Assembly: GCF_018614615.1 (NCBI RefSeq)
Contig: NZ_JAGGOK010000012.1
Location: forward strand, 124,001-188,000
Source of the DNA: Streptomyces sp. ISL-100
Lineage (GTDB): Bacteria; Actinomycetota; Actinomycetes; Streptomycetales; Streptomycetaceae
Direction of reading: 5' to 3'
Length of the DNA: 64,000 bases
Shown: in pieces, positions 36,171-44,307 of the stretch
How positions within the stretch are numbered: position 1 is the first letter of the stretch
Layout: every line of letters begins with the position of its first letter
The notes under the pieces: model-generated
What the model was told of the DNA's origin: nothing
The model's input: only the letters and a program-made list of their open reading frames with translations
Database searches by the model: none
Position numbers and translations under genes: made by a program

Positions 36171-36932
36171 TCAGGGCTGGTACGGCGGCGCCACTCCCCA
36201 GCCCCACCGCGGGACCGGCGCGCGGCGCGGCGGGGTGGCCCCCGGCTGGGAGTTGGTGAGGGCGATCCGGGTGCCCCATTCGACGTACGCGACGAAGGCG
36301 GACCGGAATTCGGGGTCGTCCGGCAGCCCCGTCTCGTCCGCCGCGTCCAGCAGCAGCGACACCCAGCGGCGGCGCTGCGGCTCGGTGATGGCCTTGTCGA
36401 GGTGGTGGGCGAGCATGGCGGGGTAACCGCCGTGCTCACCGGTGTAGCGGGCGGGGCCGCCGAAGACCTCGCCGAGCCAGAGCGCGACATGGGCGGGGTG
36501 GTCGGGCGACATGCCTTCGAAGACGGGGGCGAGGAGTTCGTCCTTGCGTACGTGCACGTAGAAGGCCTCGGTGAGCCGTTCCAGGGCTTGGGCGCCGCCC
36601 GCCCACGAGTAGAGGGACGGTACGGAGCCGCCGGCGCCGTGCACGGCGGTCGGGGTGTAGTGCCGCATCTCCTCGATCTGCTCGACGTACGGACGGATCT
36701 CCGCGAAGAAGGCCTTGAACTGCTCGCTGCCACGGAACCCTTCGAGATGGTCGCGGGTGGAGGTCCAGATGATCCGCAGGATGTAGCTCGCGGCCTCCTC
36801 CTCGCAGCGCGCGAGTTCGTACTCGACGCACTGCGGCGACTGCGCGAGCTGCACGGCGGCGCGGGCGTACGCCGCCTCGAAGTCGGCGGCACGGTCCTCG
36901 GGGATGCGGTAACGGATGTATTCGACGGTCAT
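36171..36932 (-). CDS. Fusion of antibiotic-biosynthesis-monooxygenase-like domain and truncated haemoglobin
   Basis: A 253-residue two-domain protein. Residues 1-95 (VEYIRYRIPEDRAADFEAAY and SPQCVEYELARCEEE) form an ABM-type dimeric alpha/beta barrel. Residues about 108-230 form a group II truncated haemoglobin, with SLYSWAGG, FYVHVRKDELLAPVF (Tyr125 at the B10 position) and GGYPAMLAHHLDK (proximal His176 or His177). The tail is Arg/Pro/Trp-rich. It may couple O2 or NO chemistry to a quinone or haem substrate of the ABM domain. GGGGGG precedes ATG 36932. Confidence 0.85.
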   Translation of the reverse strand: MTVEYIRYRIPEDRAADFEAAYARAAVQLAQSPQCVEYELARCEEEAASYILRIIWTSTRDHLEGFRGSEQFKAFFAEIRPYVEQIEEMRHYTPTAVHGAGGSVPSLYSWAGGAQALERLTEAFYVHVRKDELLAPVFEGMSPDHPAHVALWLGEVFGGPARYTGEHGGYPAMLAHHLDKAITEPQRRRWVSLLLDAADETGLPDDPEFRSAFVAYVEWGTRIALTNSQPGATPPRRAPVPRWGWGVAPPYQP

Positions 36933-36976
36933 GCTCTTTTCCCCCCCTGAAAGACATTCAGATCCGGCGGGCGTCG

Positions 36977-37951
36977 TCAGATCTTCGTCTGGAAAATTCC
37001 GCTGGCGCGCTCGCGCCCGTAACCGAGTGCTTCGTTGACGACGAGCATCGGCCGGTTCTCGTCGGCGACCGTGGTGCCGATCCACCGTACATGCGGCTGC
37101 TGTTGAGCCAGCATCCGCAGCTTGACCGCGCGGCCGAGCCCCCGGCCCCGGTGGGCGGGGACGACCACAGTGTCGTACTGGAGCGCGCGTACGTCCGACG
37201 GGTCGCGCAGCACCAGTTCGGTGTACGCCGCGACGGTGTCGTCCCCGCCCCGCGAGTCGACGGCCGCCACGGTGAGCATCACGCCGCCCCGGTCGAGGAT
37301 GACCTGGGCTGCGGCGCGCACCTTGTCGGCGTTCCAGACCGGTGGCGCCTCATCCACGTCACCGGTGGGGGCGTCGTCCATGGCGCCGTGGGCGGTGGCG
37401 GACGCGTCGGCGAGGTGGTCGGGGACGACGCCCTCCCAGGTGGCGAAGGTGTAGCCGGCGGGGAGCTCGCCGTCCGGGCGCGGCAGGGACGTGTCCTGTA
37501 CGTACCAGGTGATCGGCAGTACGTTCTCGAAGCCGCGCGCACCTGCGAACTTCTCGCCCGCACCGCCGACTTCGAGCTCGGTGGCGACGGAAGTGCGGCC
37601 GTCGGCGGCCAGTTCGGCGCGTACGGCGTCCCACAGGGCGGCGCCGACTCCCTGCCGCCGGGCGTCGGGGCGTACCGCCAGGGTGCTGAGGAACGCGGTG
37701 TGCTCGTTGCCGGGGTCCGTGTGGAGGAGCAGCGAGGCGACGCCTTCGTACGATCCGTCGGGCGCGGTGGCGGTGAAGCTGACCACGCGCCCGCGCGCCG
37801 AGGGTACTTGGAGCTTGCCGGCGGTCTCGGCTCGTCCCGGGGGTGGGATCTCGGCGGGCAGGTCGTGTTGGTGGGCGGCGGTGACGACGTCGTGCCAGGC
37901 GTCCACGGCGGCGGCGGGAGGCGTGTCCAGGGTTCGCACTGTGATCGGCAT
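36977..37951 (-). CDS. Tandem GNAT acetyltransferase
   Basis: A 324-residue protein with two GNAT folds, residues about 1-155 and 165-324. Both acetyl-CoA loops are present: RPDARRQGVGAALW in the first and VPAHRGRGLGRAVKL in the second. The N-terminus PITVRTLDTPPAAAVDAWHDV is typical of a Streptomyces family with this architecture, which includes mycothiol-synthase-like layouts but is not MshD by its motifs. ATG 37951, probably leaderless. Confidence 0.87.
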   Translation of the reverse strand: MPITVRTLDTPPAAAVDAWHDVVTAAHQHDLPAEIPPPGRAETAGKLQVPSARGRVVSFTATAPDGSYEGVASLLLHTDPGNEHTAFLSTLAVRPDARRQGVGAALWDAVRAELAADGRTSVATELEVGGAGEKFAGARGFENVLPITWYVQDTSLPRPDGELPAGYTFATWEGVVPDHLADASATAHGAMDDAPTGDVDEAPPVWNADKVRAAAQVILDRGGVMLTVAAVDSRGGDDTVAAYTELVLRDPSDVRALQYDTVVVPAHRGRGLGRAVKLRMLAQQQPHVRWIGTTVADENRPMLVVNEALGYGRERASGIFQTKI

Positions 37952-37958
37952 GCACAGG

Positions 37959-37964
37959 AACGTA
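37959..37964 (-). promoter_or_regulatory. -10 box (TACGTT), leaderless start
   Basis: On the minus strand TACGTT lies seven bases before ATG 37951. Confidence 0.45.
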
Positions 37965-38011
37965 CGCGCGGCCCCGGAGGCCCGCACGCGAGTTCCGCAC
38001 TCCCGCCGCCG

Positions 38012-38629
<618 letters not shown>

Positions 38630-38630
38630 G

Positions 38631-38760
38631 TGACTCCTCCCCGCCCTAAAGGGACGGGGCTTCTCGCTAAGCCAGGTTGGCGTTGCGAAGGACCAGCCCG
38701 GCCCGTAGAGCGTTGAGTGCTCCCACTGTGTCGGCGTGCGCGGTGTGGCCGCAGGCGACG
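38631..38760 (-). ncRNA. Putative omega RNA from the tnpB 3' end and right end
   Basis: In this family the guide RNA comprises the end of tnpB, the right-end hairpin and the adjoining flank. The hairpin CCCCGCCC-TAAA-GGGACGGGG (38639-38659, one bulge) fits. The guide would be the flank starting near 38630, reading GTTCTTCACCTACC on the minus strand. The 5' limit is approximate. Confidence 0.45.
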
Positions 38761-39881
38761 CAGTGGAACCTTTCCTGTGTGGGCCGGTTCTCCTTCGCTG
38801 TGTGCCCGCACTGGGGGCACTGGCGGGAGGTGTTGCGGGGGTCCACGGCGATCACTTCCCGTCCGGCGCTTTCAGCCTTGGCGTGCAGGATCGTCAGGAA
38901 CACCCCCCATCCGGCATCGGCGATGCTGCGGTTCAGTCCGGCCTTGGCGGCGGCCCCGTTGGGGAGGAAGGTGCCCGGCTGGTCGGGGTCGGGCTTCGGA
39001 GCGGGGGCCTTGATCATGTGGCGGATCTTGAGGTCTTCGTGGGCGATGAAGTCGTGCGCGCGGACCAGGTCGAGGGCGGTCTTGTGTGCGTGGTCGAGCC
39101 GCTGGCGGCGGACCTTGCCGTGAAGCTCGGCGACCTTGTCCACGGCACGCTGGTGGTTGGCGGTGCGGTCCTTGGCCTTGCGGCGCGGGAACCTTGACAG
39201 GGCCTGCTGAGCAGCTTCGAGCTTCGTGGAGGCCGTTCGGCCGTGGCGCGGGTTGGGGACGAACTCTCCGCCCGAGTCGGCGAGGAAGTTCGCTATGCCC
39301 AGGTCGATGCCGACCACGGACCCGGTTGCGGGCAGCGGCTCGGGCTGGTCCTGTTCGGTGGTCAGCACGACGAACCACTTACGGCCTTCGCGCTTGACGC
39401 TGACGGTCTTGACTCTGCCGACCACCGGCCGGTGCTGGTTGACCTTCACATGCCCGACGCCCTGGAAACGGACGCGGGTGCCCGGATCGTTCGGGGTGGA
39501 GTTCCACCGGCAGCCGTCCCCGTCCTTGGGGTAGTCCACCGTGTCGAACCAGCTCCCCCCGCGAAAGCGCGGGTATCCAGGGGCGTCACCGGACTTGACC
39601 CGGCGGAAGAACGCCGCGAACGCCTTGTCGAGACGGCGAAGCGTCGCCTGCTGCGAGGAGAACGACCACCGGCCTTGGCGGTCCGGGTCGAACGCCCGAA
39701 TCTCCTTGAGCTGGCCGGACTGCGTGCCGTACCGGACGGTGGTCTTCGAGACGTGCCGGTAGGCATCGCGTCGTTCCTGCAACGCCCCGTTGTAGAGGGA
39801 GCAGTGATCCCGCAGCATCTCGCCCAGAGCTTGAGCCTGGCCCACGGTGGGCCGCATGAGGAATTTGTACGCACGAATCAT
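38667..39881 (-). CDS. tnpB: RNA-guided endonuclease TnpB
   Basis: A 404-residue protein from ATG 39881 (GGAGG eight bases upstream; GTG 39890 is an alternative). A helical N-terminal region is followed by a split RuvC nuclease with Asp193 (VVGIDLGIA), Glu282 (IAHEDLKI) and Asp384 (AHADTVGALN), and a zinc ribbon of Cys355, Cys358, Cys374 and Cys377 (CPQCGH and CVACGH). All catalytic residues are present, so it is probably an active guided DNA nuclease that helps retain its element. Length and order match the IS605 family. Confidence 0.93.
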   Translation of the reverse strand: MIRAYKFLMRPTVGQAQALGEMLRDHCSLYNGALQERRDAYRHVSKTTVRYGTQSGQLKEIRAFDPDRQGRWSFSSQQATLRRLDKAFAAFFRRVKSGDAPGYPRFRGGSWFDTVDYPKDGDGCRWNSTPNDPGTRVRFQGVGHVKVNQHRPVVGRVKTVSVKREGRKWFVVLTTEQDQPEPLPATGSVVGIDLGIANFLADSGGEFVPNPRHGRTASTKLEAAQQALSRFPRRKAKDRTANHQRAVDKVAELHGKVRRQRLDHAHKTALDLVRAHDFIAHEDLKIRHMIKAPAPKPDPDQPGTFLPNGAAAKAGLNRSIADAGWGVFLTILHAKAESAGREVIAVDPRNTSRQCPQCGHTAKENRPTQERFHCVACGHTAHADTVGALNALRAGLVLRNANLA

Positions 39882-39901
39882 CCAGCCCACCTCCTCAAGG
39901 T

Positions 39902-40264
39902 CTAGTTCGACCCGGCCATTCCGAAGATATGCCTGCCGCTTATGCCTCCGCCCGGCCTTCCACTGCCCTCACCCGAACGTGTGACGCAGGACAGGTACGC
40001 CAGGCAAGCCACCATCGACGCTTGCTCAATCGGCTCCTCCGCTCCCAACATGCGAAGAGACCACGCGGCCAGCCTGTCCCTCACCACGAAGGCGCAAAGC
40101 ACTCGTGCGCTCCGCGCCTCGGGCCAAGGACGGCATTCCTGCCCGGCCTGAAGGCCGGGTTTCCCTGCCGAGACAGGGATGGCGCGAAGGTACGGGCGGC
40201 TCGTAATGGCCGGAAGGCCGGTCTGAGAGCCGCATGAGAAGGCGGGAACGCCGGGAACGCGAAC
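39902..40264. other. Gap with no supported gene
   Basis: About 360 bases between tnpB and the L,D-transpeptidase terminator. Open frames here are short with weak codon bias. The end-like hairpin at 40142 is the only clear structure. Confidence 0.5.
40131..40178 (-). repeat. Second IS605-like end hairpin (relic)
   Basis: On the minus strand GAAACCCGGCC-TTCA-GGCCGGG-CAGGAATG is built like the right end at 38639 (GAAGCCCCG...AGGAGTCAC) but with a different stem. The exact stem is 40142-40159, with a second small hairpin CCCTG/CAGGG beside it. No gene belongs to it, so it may be a decayed element or the left part of this one. Confidence 0.45.
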
Positions 40265-40306
40265 GGCGGCGGGCGCCGCCCCGAAGCCGGGGTGGCGCCC
40301 GCCGCC
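40265..40306 (-). terminator. Terminator of the L,D-transpeptidase gene
   Basis: A 19-bp inverted repeat with one G-T pair and an AAGC loop, 40 bases after the stop at 40346. Confidence 0.82.
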
Positions 40307-40345
40307 GTACTGCTTACGGGGGAGGGACGCGGAGGAGAGCTCGGA

Positions 40346-41599
40346 TCAGACCGCGGAGCCGGCCTTCCACTGCTCCCAGTCCATGTTCCAGCCGTTGAGG
40401 CCGTTGTCCGGCTTGATGGTCTTGTCCGGGGAGTTCTTGACGACGACCACGTCACCGACGATCGAGTTGTTGAAGAACCACGCACCGGGCTGGTTCGGGT
40501 CGTTCGCGCCCTTGGCGTCGTTCAGGCCCACGCAGCCGTGGCTGGTGTTGGCGCCGCCGAAGATCGAGTCGGCGCCCCAGTAGTTGCCGTGGATGAACGT
40601 GCCCGAGGTGGACAGCCGCATGGCGTGCGGCACGTCCTTGATGTCGTACTCGCCCTTGCCGTCCTTCTTCGTGAAGCCGACGGTCGAGCCGTCCATCCGG
40701 GTCTCCTTGAACTTCTCGGAGATCACCATCTGGCCGTTGTACGTCGGGTTCTCGGGCGCGCCCGCGGAGATCGGGATGGTCTTGATCGTCTTGCCGTCCT
40801 GCGTGACCGTCATGGTCTTGGACTTGGCGTCGACGGTGCTGACCTGGTTGCGGCCGACCGTGAAGGTGACGGTCTTGTCCTGTACGCCGTAGATGCCCTC
40901 GGCGCCCTCGACGCCGTCGAGAGCCAGCTTCATCGTGACCGTGGAGCCGCCCTTCCAGTACTCCTGGGGGCGGAAGTCCAGCCGCTGGGAGCTGAACCAG
41001 TGGCCGACGACTTCCTGGCCGCTGCTCGACGTGACCGTGATGCCCTTCTGGACGGCGGCCTTGTCCGTGATCGGCTTGTCGAAGTTGATCGACACCGGCA
41101 TGCCCACGCCGACCTTGGAGCCGTCGTCGGGCGTGAAGTTCCCGATGAAGCTGTTGTCGGGCGAGACGGTGGTGAAGGAAACGTTCTCGTGCGCCTCGCG
41201 GCCTGCCGAGTCTGCCGCCGTCGCCGAGATCTTGTACGTCGTCGAGCGCTTCAGCTGCCCGTCCGGCTTCCAGCTCTTGCCGTCGGCCGCGATGGTGCCC
41301 GCGACCTCCGTCCCGTCCGTCGAGGCCATGGTGACCTCGGTCAGCTTGCCGTCGGTGACGGTGACCTTGGTGCCGCGGTTGATGCTGACGTTGTCGGCGC
41401 CGCCCTTGGGGGTGATCACTATTCGGGCCTTGGAAGTGTCCTTGGCCGCCGCCTCGTCGACCTCGGCCTGCGACTTGTCCGAGCTCTGGGCGCTGCTACC
41501 GCCCTTGTCGCCGCCGTCGCTGCAGGCAGAAAGCACCAGAACGCCGCCGAGCAGTGCGGACGCGGCCATAAGGACCCTGCGCCGCTTGCTGTCCGTCAT
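40346..41599 (-). CDS. L,D-transpeptidase lipoprotein (Ig-like and YkuD domains)
   Basis: Makes 3-3 cross-links in peptidoglycan, or anchors ligands to it, at the outer face. A 417-residue lipoprotein: signal RRRVLMAASALLGGVLVLSAC (Cys26), acidic linker, Ig-like domains at about 55-145 and 148-250, and a YkuD domain at about 255-392 with His337 (FIHGNYW) and the catalytic motif SHGCVGLN (Cys356). A C-terminal WNMDWEQW tail is typical of the class. ATG 41599 with GGAGAA; ATG 41614 is possible. An ECF-type promoter lies upstream. Confidence 0.93.
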   Translation of the reverse strand: MTDSKRRRVLMAASALLGGVLVLSACSDGGDKGGSSAQSSDKSQAEVDEAAAKDTSKARIVITPKGGADNVSINRGTKVTVTDGKLTEVTMASTDGTEVAGTIAADGKSWKPDGQLKRSTTYKISATAADSAGREAHENVSFTTVSPDNSFIGNFTPDDGSKVGVGMPVSINFDKPITDKAAVQKGITVTSSSGQEVVGHWFSSQRLDFRPQEYWKGGSTVTMKLALDGVEGAEGIYGVQDKTVTFTVGRNQVSTVDAKSKTMTVTQDGKTIKTIPISAGAPENPTYNGQMVISEKFKETRMDGSTVGFTKKDGKGEYDIKDVPHAMRLSTSGTFIHGNYWGADSIFGGANTSHGCVGLNDAKGANDPNQPGAWFFNNSIVGDVVVVKNSPDKTIKPDNGLNGWNMDWEQWKAGSAV

Positions 41600-41680
41600 C
41601 ACACGCTTCTCCATCGTTGCCGATTCCCCACAAAATCCCCGGGCAGGGCCGCTGGGCAGCATCACCCTGCCAATGTTCTA

Positions 41681-41706
41681 AACAGCTGTACCGATTCGTC
41701 CGTTCC
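41681..41706 (-). promoter_or_regulatory. ECF-type promoter of the L,D-transpeptidase
   Basis: On the minus strand GGAAC (41706-41702) and GTT (41683-41681) are 18 bases apart, a pattern of cell-envelope-stress ECF sigma factors such as SigE. Fits an envelope enzyme. Confidence 0.5.
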
Positions 41707-41835
41707 ACATCTGGGGGAATGTGGGGAACACCACTGATCACAGTGACCGACGCAGCCACGCCGCCGCCGGTTGCGGCAGCGGCGCGCTTTTGTTCGCCGG
41801 GTCCACCGGGCTCATCGGAGAAGCTACGCGATGCG

Positions 41836-42162
41836 CTACACGGGTCCCTCCTCGTCGTCCTCATCAAGGTCCCACTCCAGGGCGTCGGGGTTGTAGTCGA
41901 TCCGCTCGCTGCTCCACGAGGCCTGCGCGAGCTCCACCCCGGGTACGTCGCTGATCAGGTCGAACGGGTCCACGAGGTGGGCGAGGGCCTCCGCGACGTC
42001 TTCCCTGACCGCGGCCTCGGCATGCGTACGTTCGACATCCTCCGCGTGTGTGTCCTGCGTTACGTGCGCGACGGCGGCGCCGGTGAGCGTCTCGGGCTCG
42101 GAAATTTCCAGCACCAATTCGACCTGGAGCCGGACAAAGCGTGACGTGTCGGTTGCGTTCAT
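41836..42162 (-). CDS. Small acidic hypothetical protein
   Basis: A 108-residue protein without membrane segments, beginning with a beta-strand region (RFVRLQVELVLEISEPETL) and ending strongly acidic (WDLDEDDEEGPV). Start ATG 42162 with TACGCT seven bases upstream, so probably leaderless. Similar small acidic proteins are conserved at this place in Streptomyces; no function is known to me. Confidence 0.75.
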   Translation of the reverse strand: MNATDTSRFVRLQVELVLEISEPETLTGAAVAHVTQDTHAEDVERTHAEAAVREDVAEALAHLVDPFDLISDVPGVELAQASWSSERIDYNPDALEWDLDEDDEEGPV

Positions 42163-42169
42163 GCGTCGG

Positions 42170-42175
42170 AGCGTA
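42170..42175 (-). promoter_or_regulatory. -10 box (TACGCT), leaderless start
   Basis: On the minus strand TACGCT lies seven bases before ATG 42162. Confidence 0.45.
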
Positions 42176-42278
42176 GGCCTCCGGGCTCCCGCGACTTTCC
42201 TGCGACCCGCTGCTTTCATTAGCATCGGCGTACACGGCCCACGGCCAATTCCCGGTTGCCTCAAGGGGGATCGATTAC

Positions 42279-42569
42279 GTGTCCGCACGCCGACCGCTGC
42301 TGACCGCCACCGCTGCGGGCACACTGCTGTGTGCTCTGTGGTTCGTCCCGTCCGCCAACGCGACGGCCGAGAAGGAGGCGAAGCCTCAGCCCGCGACGCA
42401 GCCACAGTCGCAGCTGCCGCCCGCGAAGAGCGCCCCGCAGGATCTCGCGCTCGCCGACACGGGCAGCGTGGACACGACCCCGTACCTGATCGGCGGCACG
42501 ACCTTCCTGACCCTGGGCGCCGGTTTCATGGCGTACTCGATGCGAAGGGCCGCACGCCAGATCATCTGA
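42279..42569 (+). CDS. Small secreted protein with LAXTG sortase signal
   Basis: A 96-residue protein. Signal peptide at about 1-28 (LLCALWFVPSANATA), then a Lys/Gln/Pro-rich spacer, LADTG at residues 58-62, a hydrophobic helix at about 68-86, and the charged tail MRRAARQII. LAXTG is the recognition motif of Streptomyces class E sortases, so the product should be linked to the cell wall, leaving about 30 mature residues. Start GTG 42279 with AAGGGGG upstream. Confidence 0.8.
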   Translation: MSARRPLLTATAAGTLLCALWFVPSANATAEKEAKPQPATQPQSQLPPAKSAPQDLALADTGSVDTTPYLIGGTTFLTLGAGFMAYSMRRAARQII

Positions 42570-42591
42570 CGCACGGCCCTTGGGATTGCGA

Positions 42592-44136
42592 CTACGCGAG
42601 CGGCCCGGTCACCGGCTCGACGGCCTCGACGAGCCTGCCTGCCCGTACGAAGGCATCGGCGGCGGCGAGGTCCGGCGCGAGGTAGCGGTCGGGACCGGGA
42701 CCCTCGACTCCCGCTTCCCGCACGGCCTTGATGACGGCCTGCGAGGCGGGTGCGGGCGTGAGCCCCTCGCGCAGCTCGATGCCGCGCGTGGCGGCGTACA
42801 GCTCGACGGCGACGATCCGGGTGAGGTTGTCGATGGTGGTGCGGAGCTTGCGCGCCGCCGACCAGCCCATGGAGACGTGGTCCTCCTGCATGGCGGAGGA
42901 CGGAATCGAGTCGACGGAGGCGGGCGACGCGAGCCGCTTCATCTCGCTGACCAGGGCGGCCTGCGTGTACTGGGCGATCATCAGGCCCGAGTCGACGCCG
43001 GCGTCGTCGGCGAGGAAGGGCGGCAGCCCGTGCGACCGGTTCTTGTCGAGGAGCCGGTCGGTGCGGCGCTCACAGATGGAGCCGAGGTCTGCGGCGGCGA
43101 TGGCGAGGAAGTCGAGTACGTACGCGACGGGCGCCCCGTGGAAGTTGCCGTTGGACTCGACGCGGCCGTCGGGCAGGACGACGGGGTTGTCGACGGCGGA
43201 GGCGAGCTCCCGCTCGGCGACGGTCAGCGCGTACGCGATGGTGTCGCGCCCGGCGCCGGCGACCTGCGGGGCGCAGCGCACGGAGTAGGCGTCCTGGACG
43301 CGCGGGGCGTCGTCCTGGTGATGTCCGGTGAGGCCGGAGCCGGCAAGGACGCGGAGCATGTTGTCGGCCGATTCACCCTGGCCGGGGTGCGGGCGTATGG
43401 CGTGCAGGTCGGGGGCGAGGACCTTGTCGGTGCCGAGGAGGCCTTCGAGGCTGAGGGCGGCGGTGATGTCGGCGGAGGTGTAGAGCCGCTTGAGGTCACC
43501 GATGGCCATGATCAGCATGCCGAGCATGCCGTCGGTGCCGTTGAGGAGGGCCAGGCCTTCCTTCTCGCGCAGCTCGACGGGGACAATGCCGTGCGCGGCG
43601 AGCAGCTCGCCGGCGGGCCGGACGACTCCGTCGGGGCCTTCCGCGTCCCCTTCACCCATCAGCGCGAGGGCGCAGTGGCTGAGGGGAGCGAGGTCGCCGG
43701 AGCAGCCGAGCGAGCCGTACTCGTGGACGACGGGCGTGATCCCGGCGTTGAGCAGGTCCGCCATGGTCTGGGCGACGTGCGGGCGTACGCCGGTGTGGCC
43801 GGAGGCGAGGGTCTTGAGCCGCAGGAACATCAGGGCGCGTACGACTTCGCGCTCGACGTGCGGGCCCATGCCGGCGGCGTGCGACCGGACGATGTTGCGC
43901 TGCAACTGGGCGCGCAGGTCCTGGCTGATGTGCCGGGAGGCGAGGGCGCCGAATCCGGTCGAGACACCGTAGACGGGCTCGGGCTTGGCAGCGAGCGCGT
44001 CCACGATCTCGCGGGAGGCGGCGAGCGCGGCGACTGCCTCGCCGGAGAGCTCGACCCTGGCGTTGTCCCGGGCGACGGCGATGACGTCCGCTGCGGTCGT
44101 CCCGGACGTCCCCAGCACCACTGTGTGCATATCCAT
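42592..44136 (-). CDS. hutH: Histidine ammonia-lyase
   Basis: Deaminates histidine to trans-urocanate, the first step of histidine use. A 514-residue cytosolic tetramer. The MIO cofactor forms from Cys145-Ser146-Gly147 (GSLGCSGDLAPL), the variant normal in Streptomyces enzymes. Other hallmarks are VYGVSTGFGALA, RNIVRSHAAG, LNGTDGM and SAMQEDHVSMGW. Start ATG 44136. A clear promoter lies at 44144-44172; the mRNA is predicted leaderless. No other hut gene is adjacent. Confidence 0.97.
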   Translation of the reverse strand: MDMHTVVLGTSGTTAADVIAVARDNARVELSGEAVAALAASREIVDALAAKPEPVYGVSTGFGALASRHISQDLRAQLQRNIVRSHAAGMGPHVEREVVRALMFLRLKTLASGHTGVRPHVAQTMADLLNAGITPVVHEYGSLGCSGDLAPLSHCALALMGEGDAEGPDGVVRPAGELLAAHGIVPVELREKEGLALLNGTDGMLGMLIMAIGDLKRLYTSADITAALSLEGLLGTDKVLAPDLHAIRPHPGQGESADNMLRVLAGSGLTGHHQDDAPRVQDAYSVRCAPQVAGAGRDTIAYALTVAERELASAVDNPVVLPDGRVESNGNFHGAPVAYVLDFLAIAAADLGSICERRTDRLLDKNRSHGLPPFLADDAGVDSGLMIAQYTQAALVSEMKRLASPASVDSIPSSAMQEDHVSMGWSAARKLRTTIDNLTRIVAVELYAATRGIELREGLTPAPASQAVIKAVREAGVEGPGPDRYLAPDLAAADAFVRAGRLVEAVEPVTGPLA

Positions 44137-44143
44137 ATTCAGA

Positions 44144-44172
44144 ACCCTACGGACTGAATCCATCTCTGTCAC
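44144..44172 (-). promoter_or_regulatory. hutH promoter
   Basis: On the minus strand GTGACA (-35, 44172-44167) and TAGGGT (-10, 44149-44144) are 17 bases apart, and the -10 lies seven bases before ATG 44136, predicting a leaderless mRNA. Confidence 0.65.
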
Positions 44173-44307
44173 TAGTGGATGCGGGTGGTACCCCTTACAC
44201 CTGCCTGCGGCACTGTTCCGACGCGGGACGGGCTCCAATGGAGCCCCAAGCGCCGCAGACACCCGCCGCAGCACCCGCAGCAGCCGCCACCCGCACCCGC
44301 ACCCCCC

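Larger units (their letters stand above)
38630..39900 (-). mobile_element. IS200/IS605-type element carrying only tnpB
   Basis: Contains tnpB and a right-end hairpin 8 bases past its stop. No TnpA transposase is visible, so movement would need one in trans. The right boundary is near 38630, where permease sequence begins. The left boundary is not defined by sequence; it could extend to about 40180, where a second end-like hairpin lies. Confidence 0.7.

Noticed and set aside
39902..40102. Possible TnpA upstream of tnpB (minus strand, 66 codons)
   Set aside because: No HUH motif, no catalytic Tyr context and weak codon bias; not a Y1 transposase or a serine TnpA.
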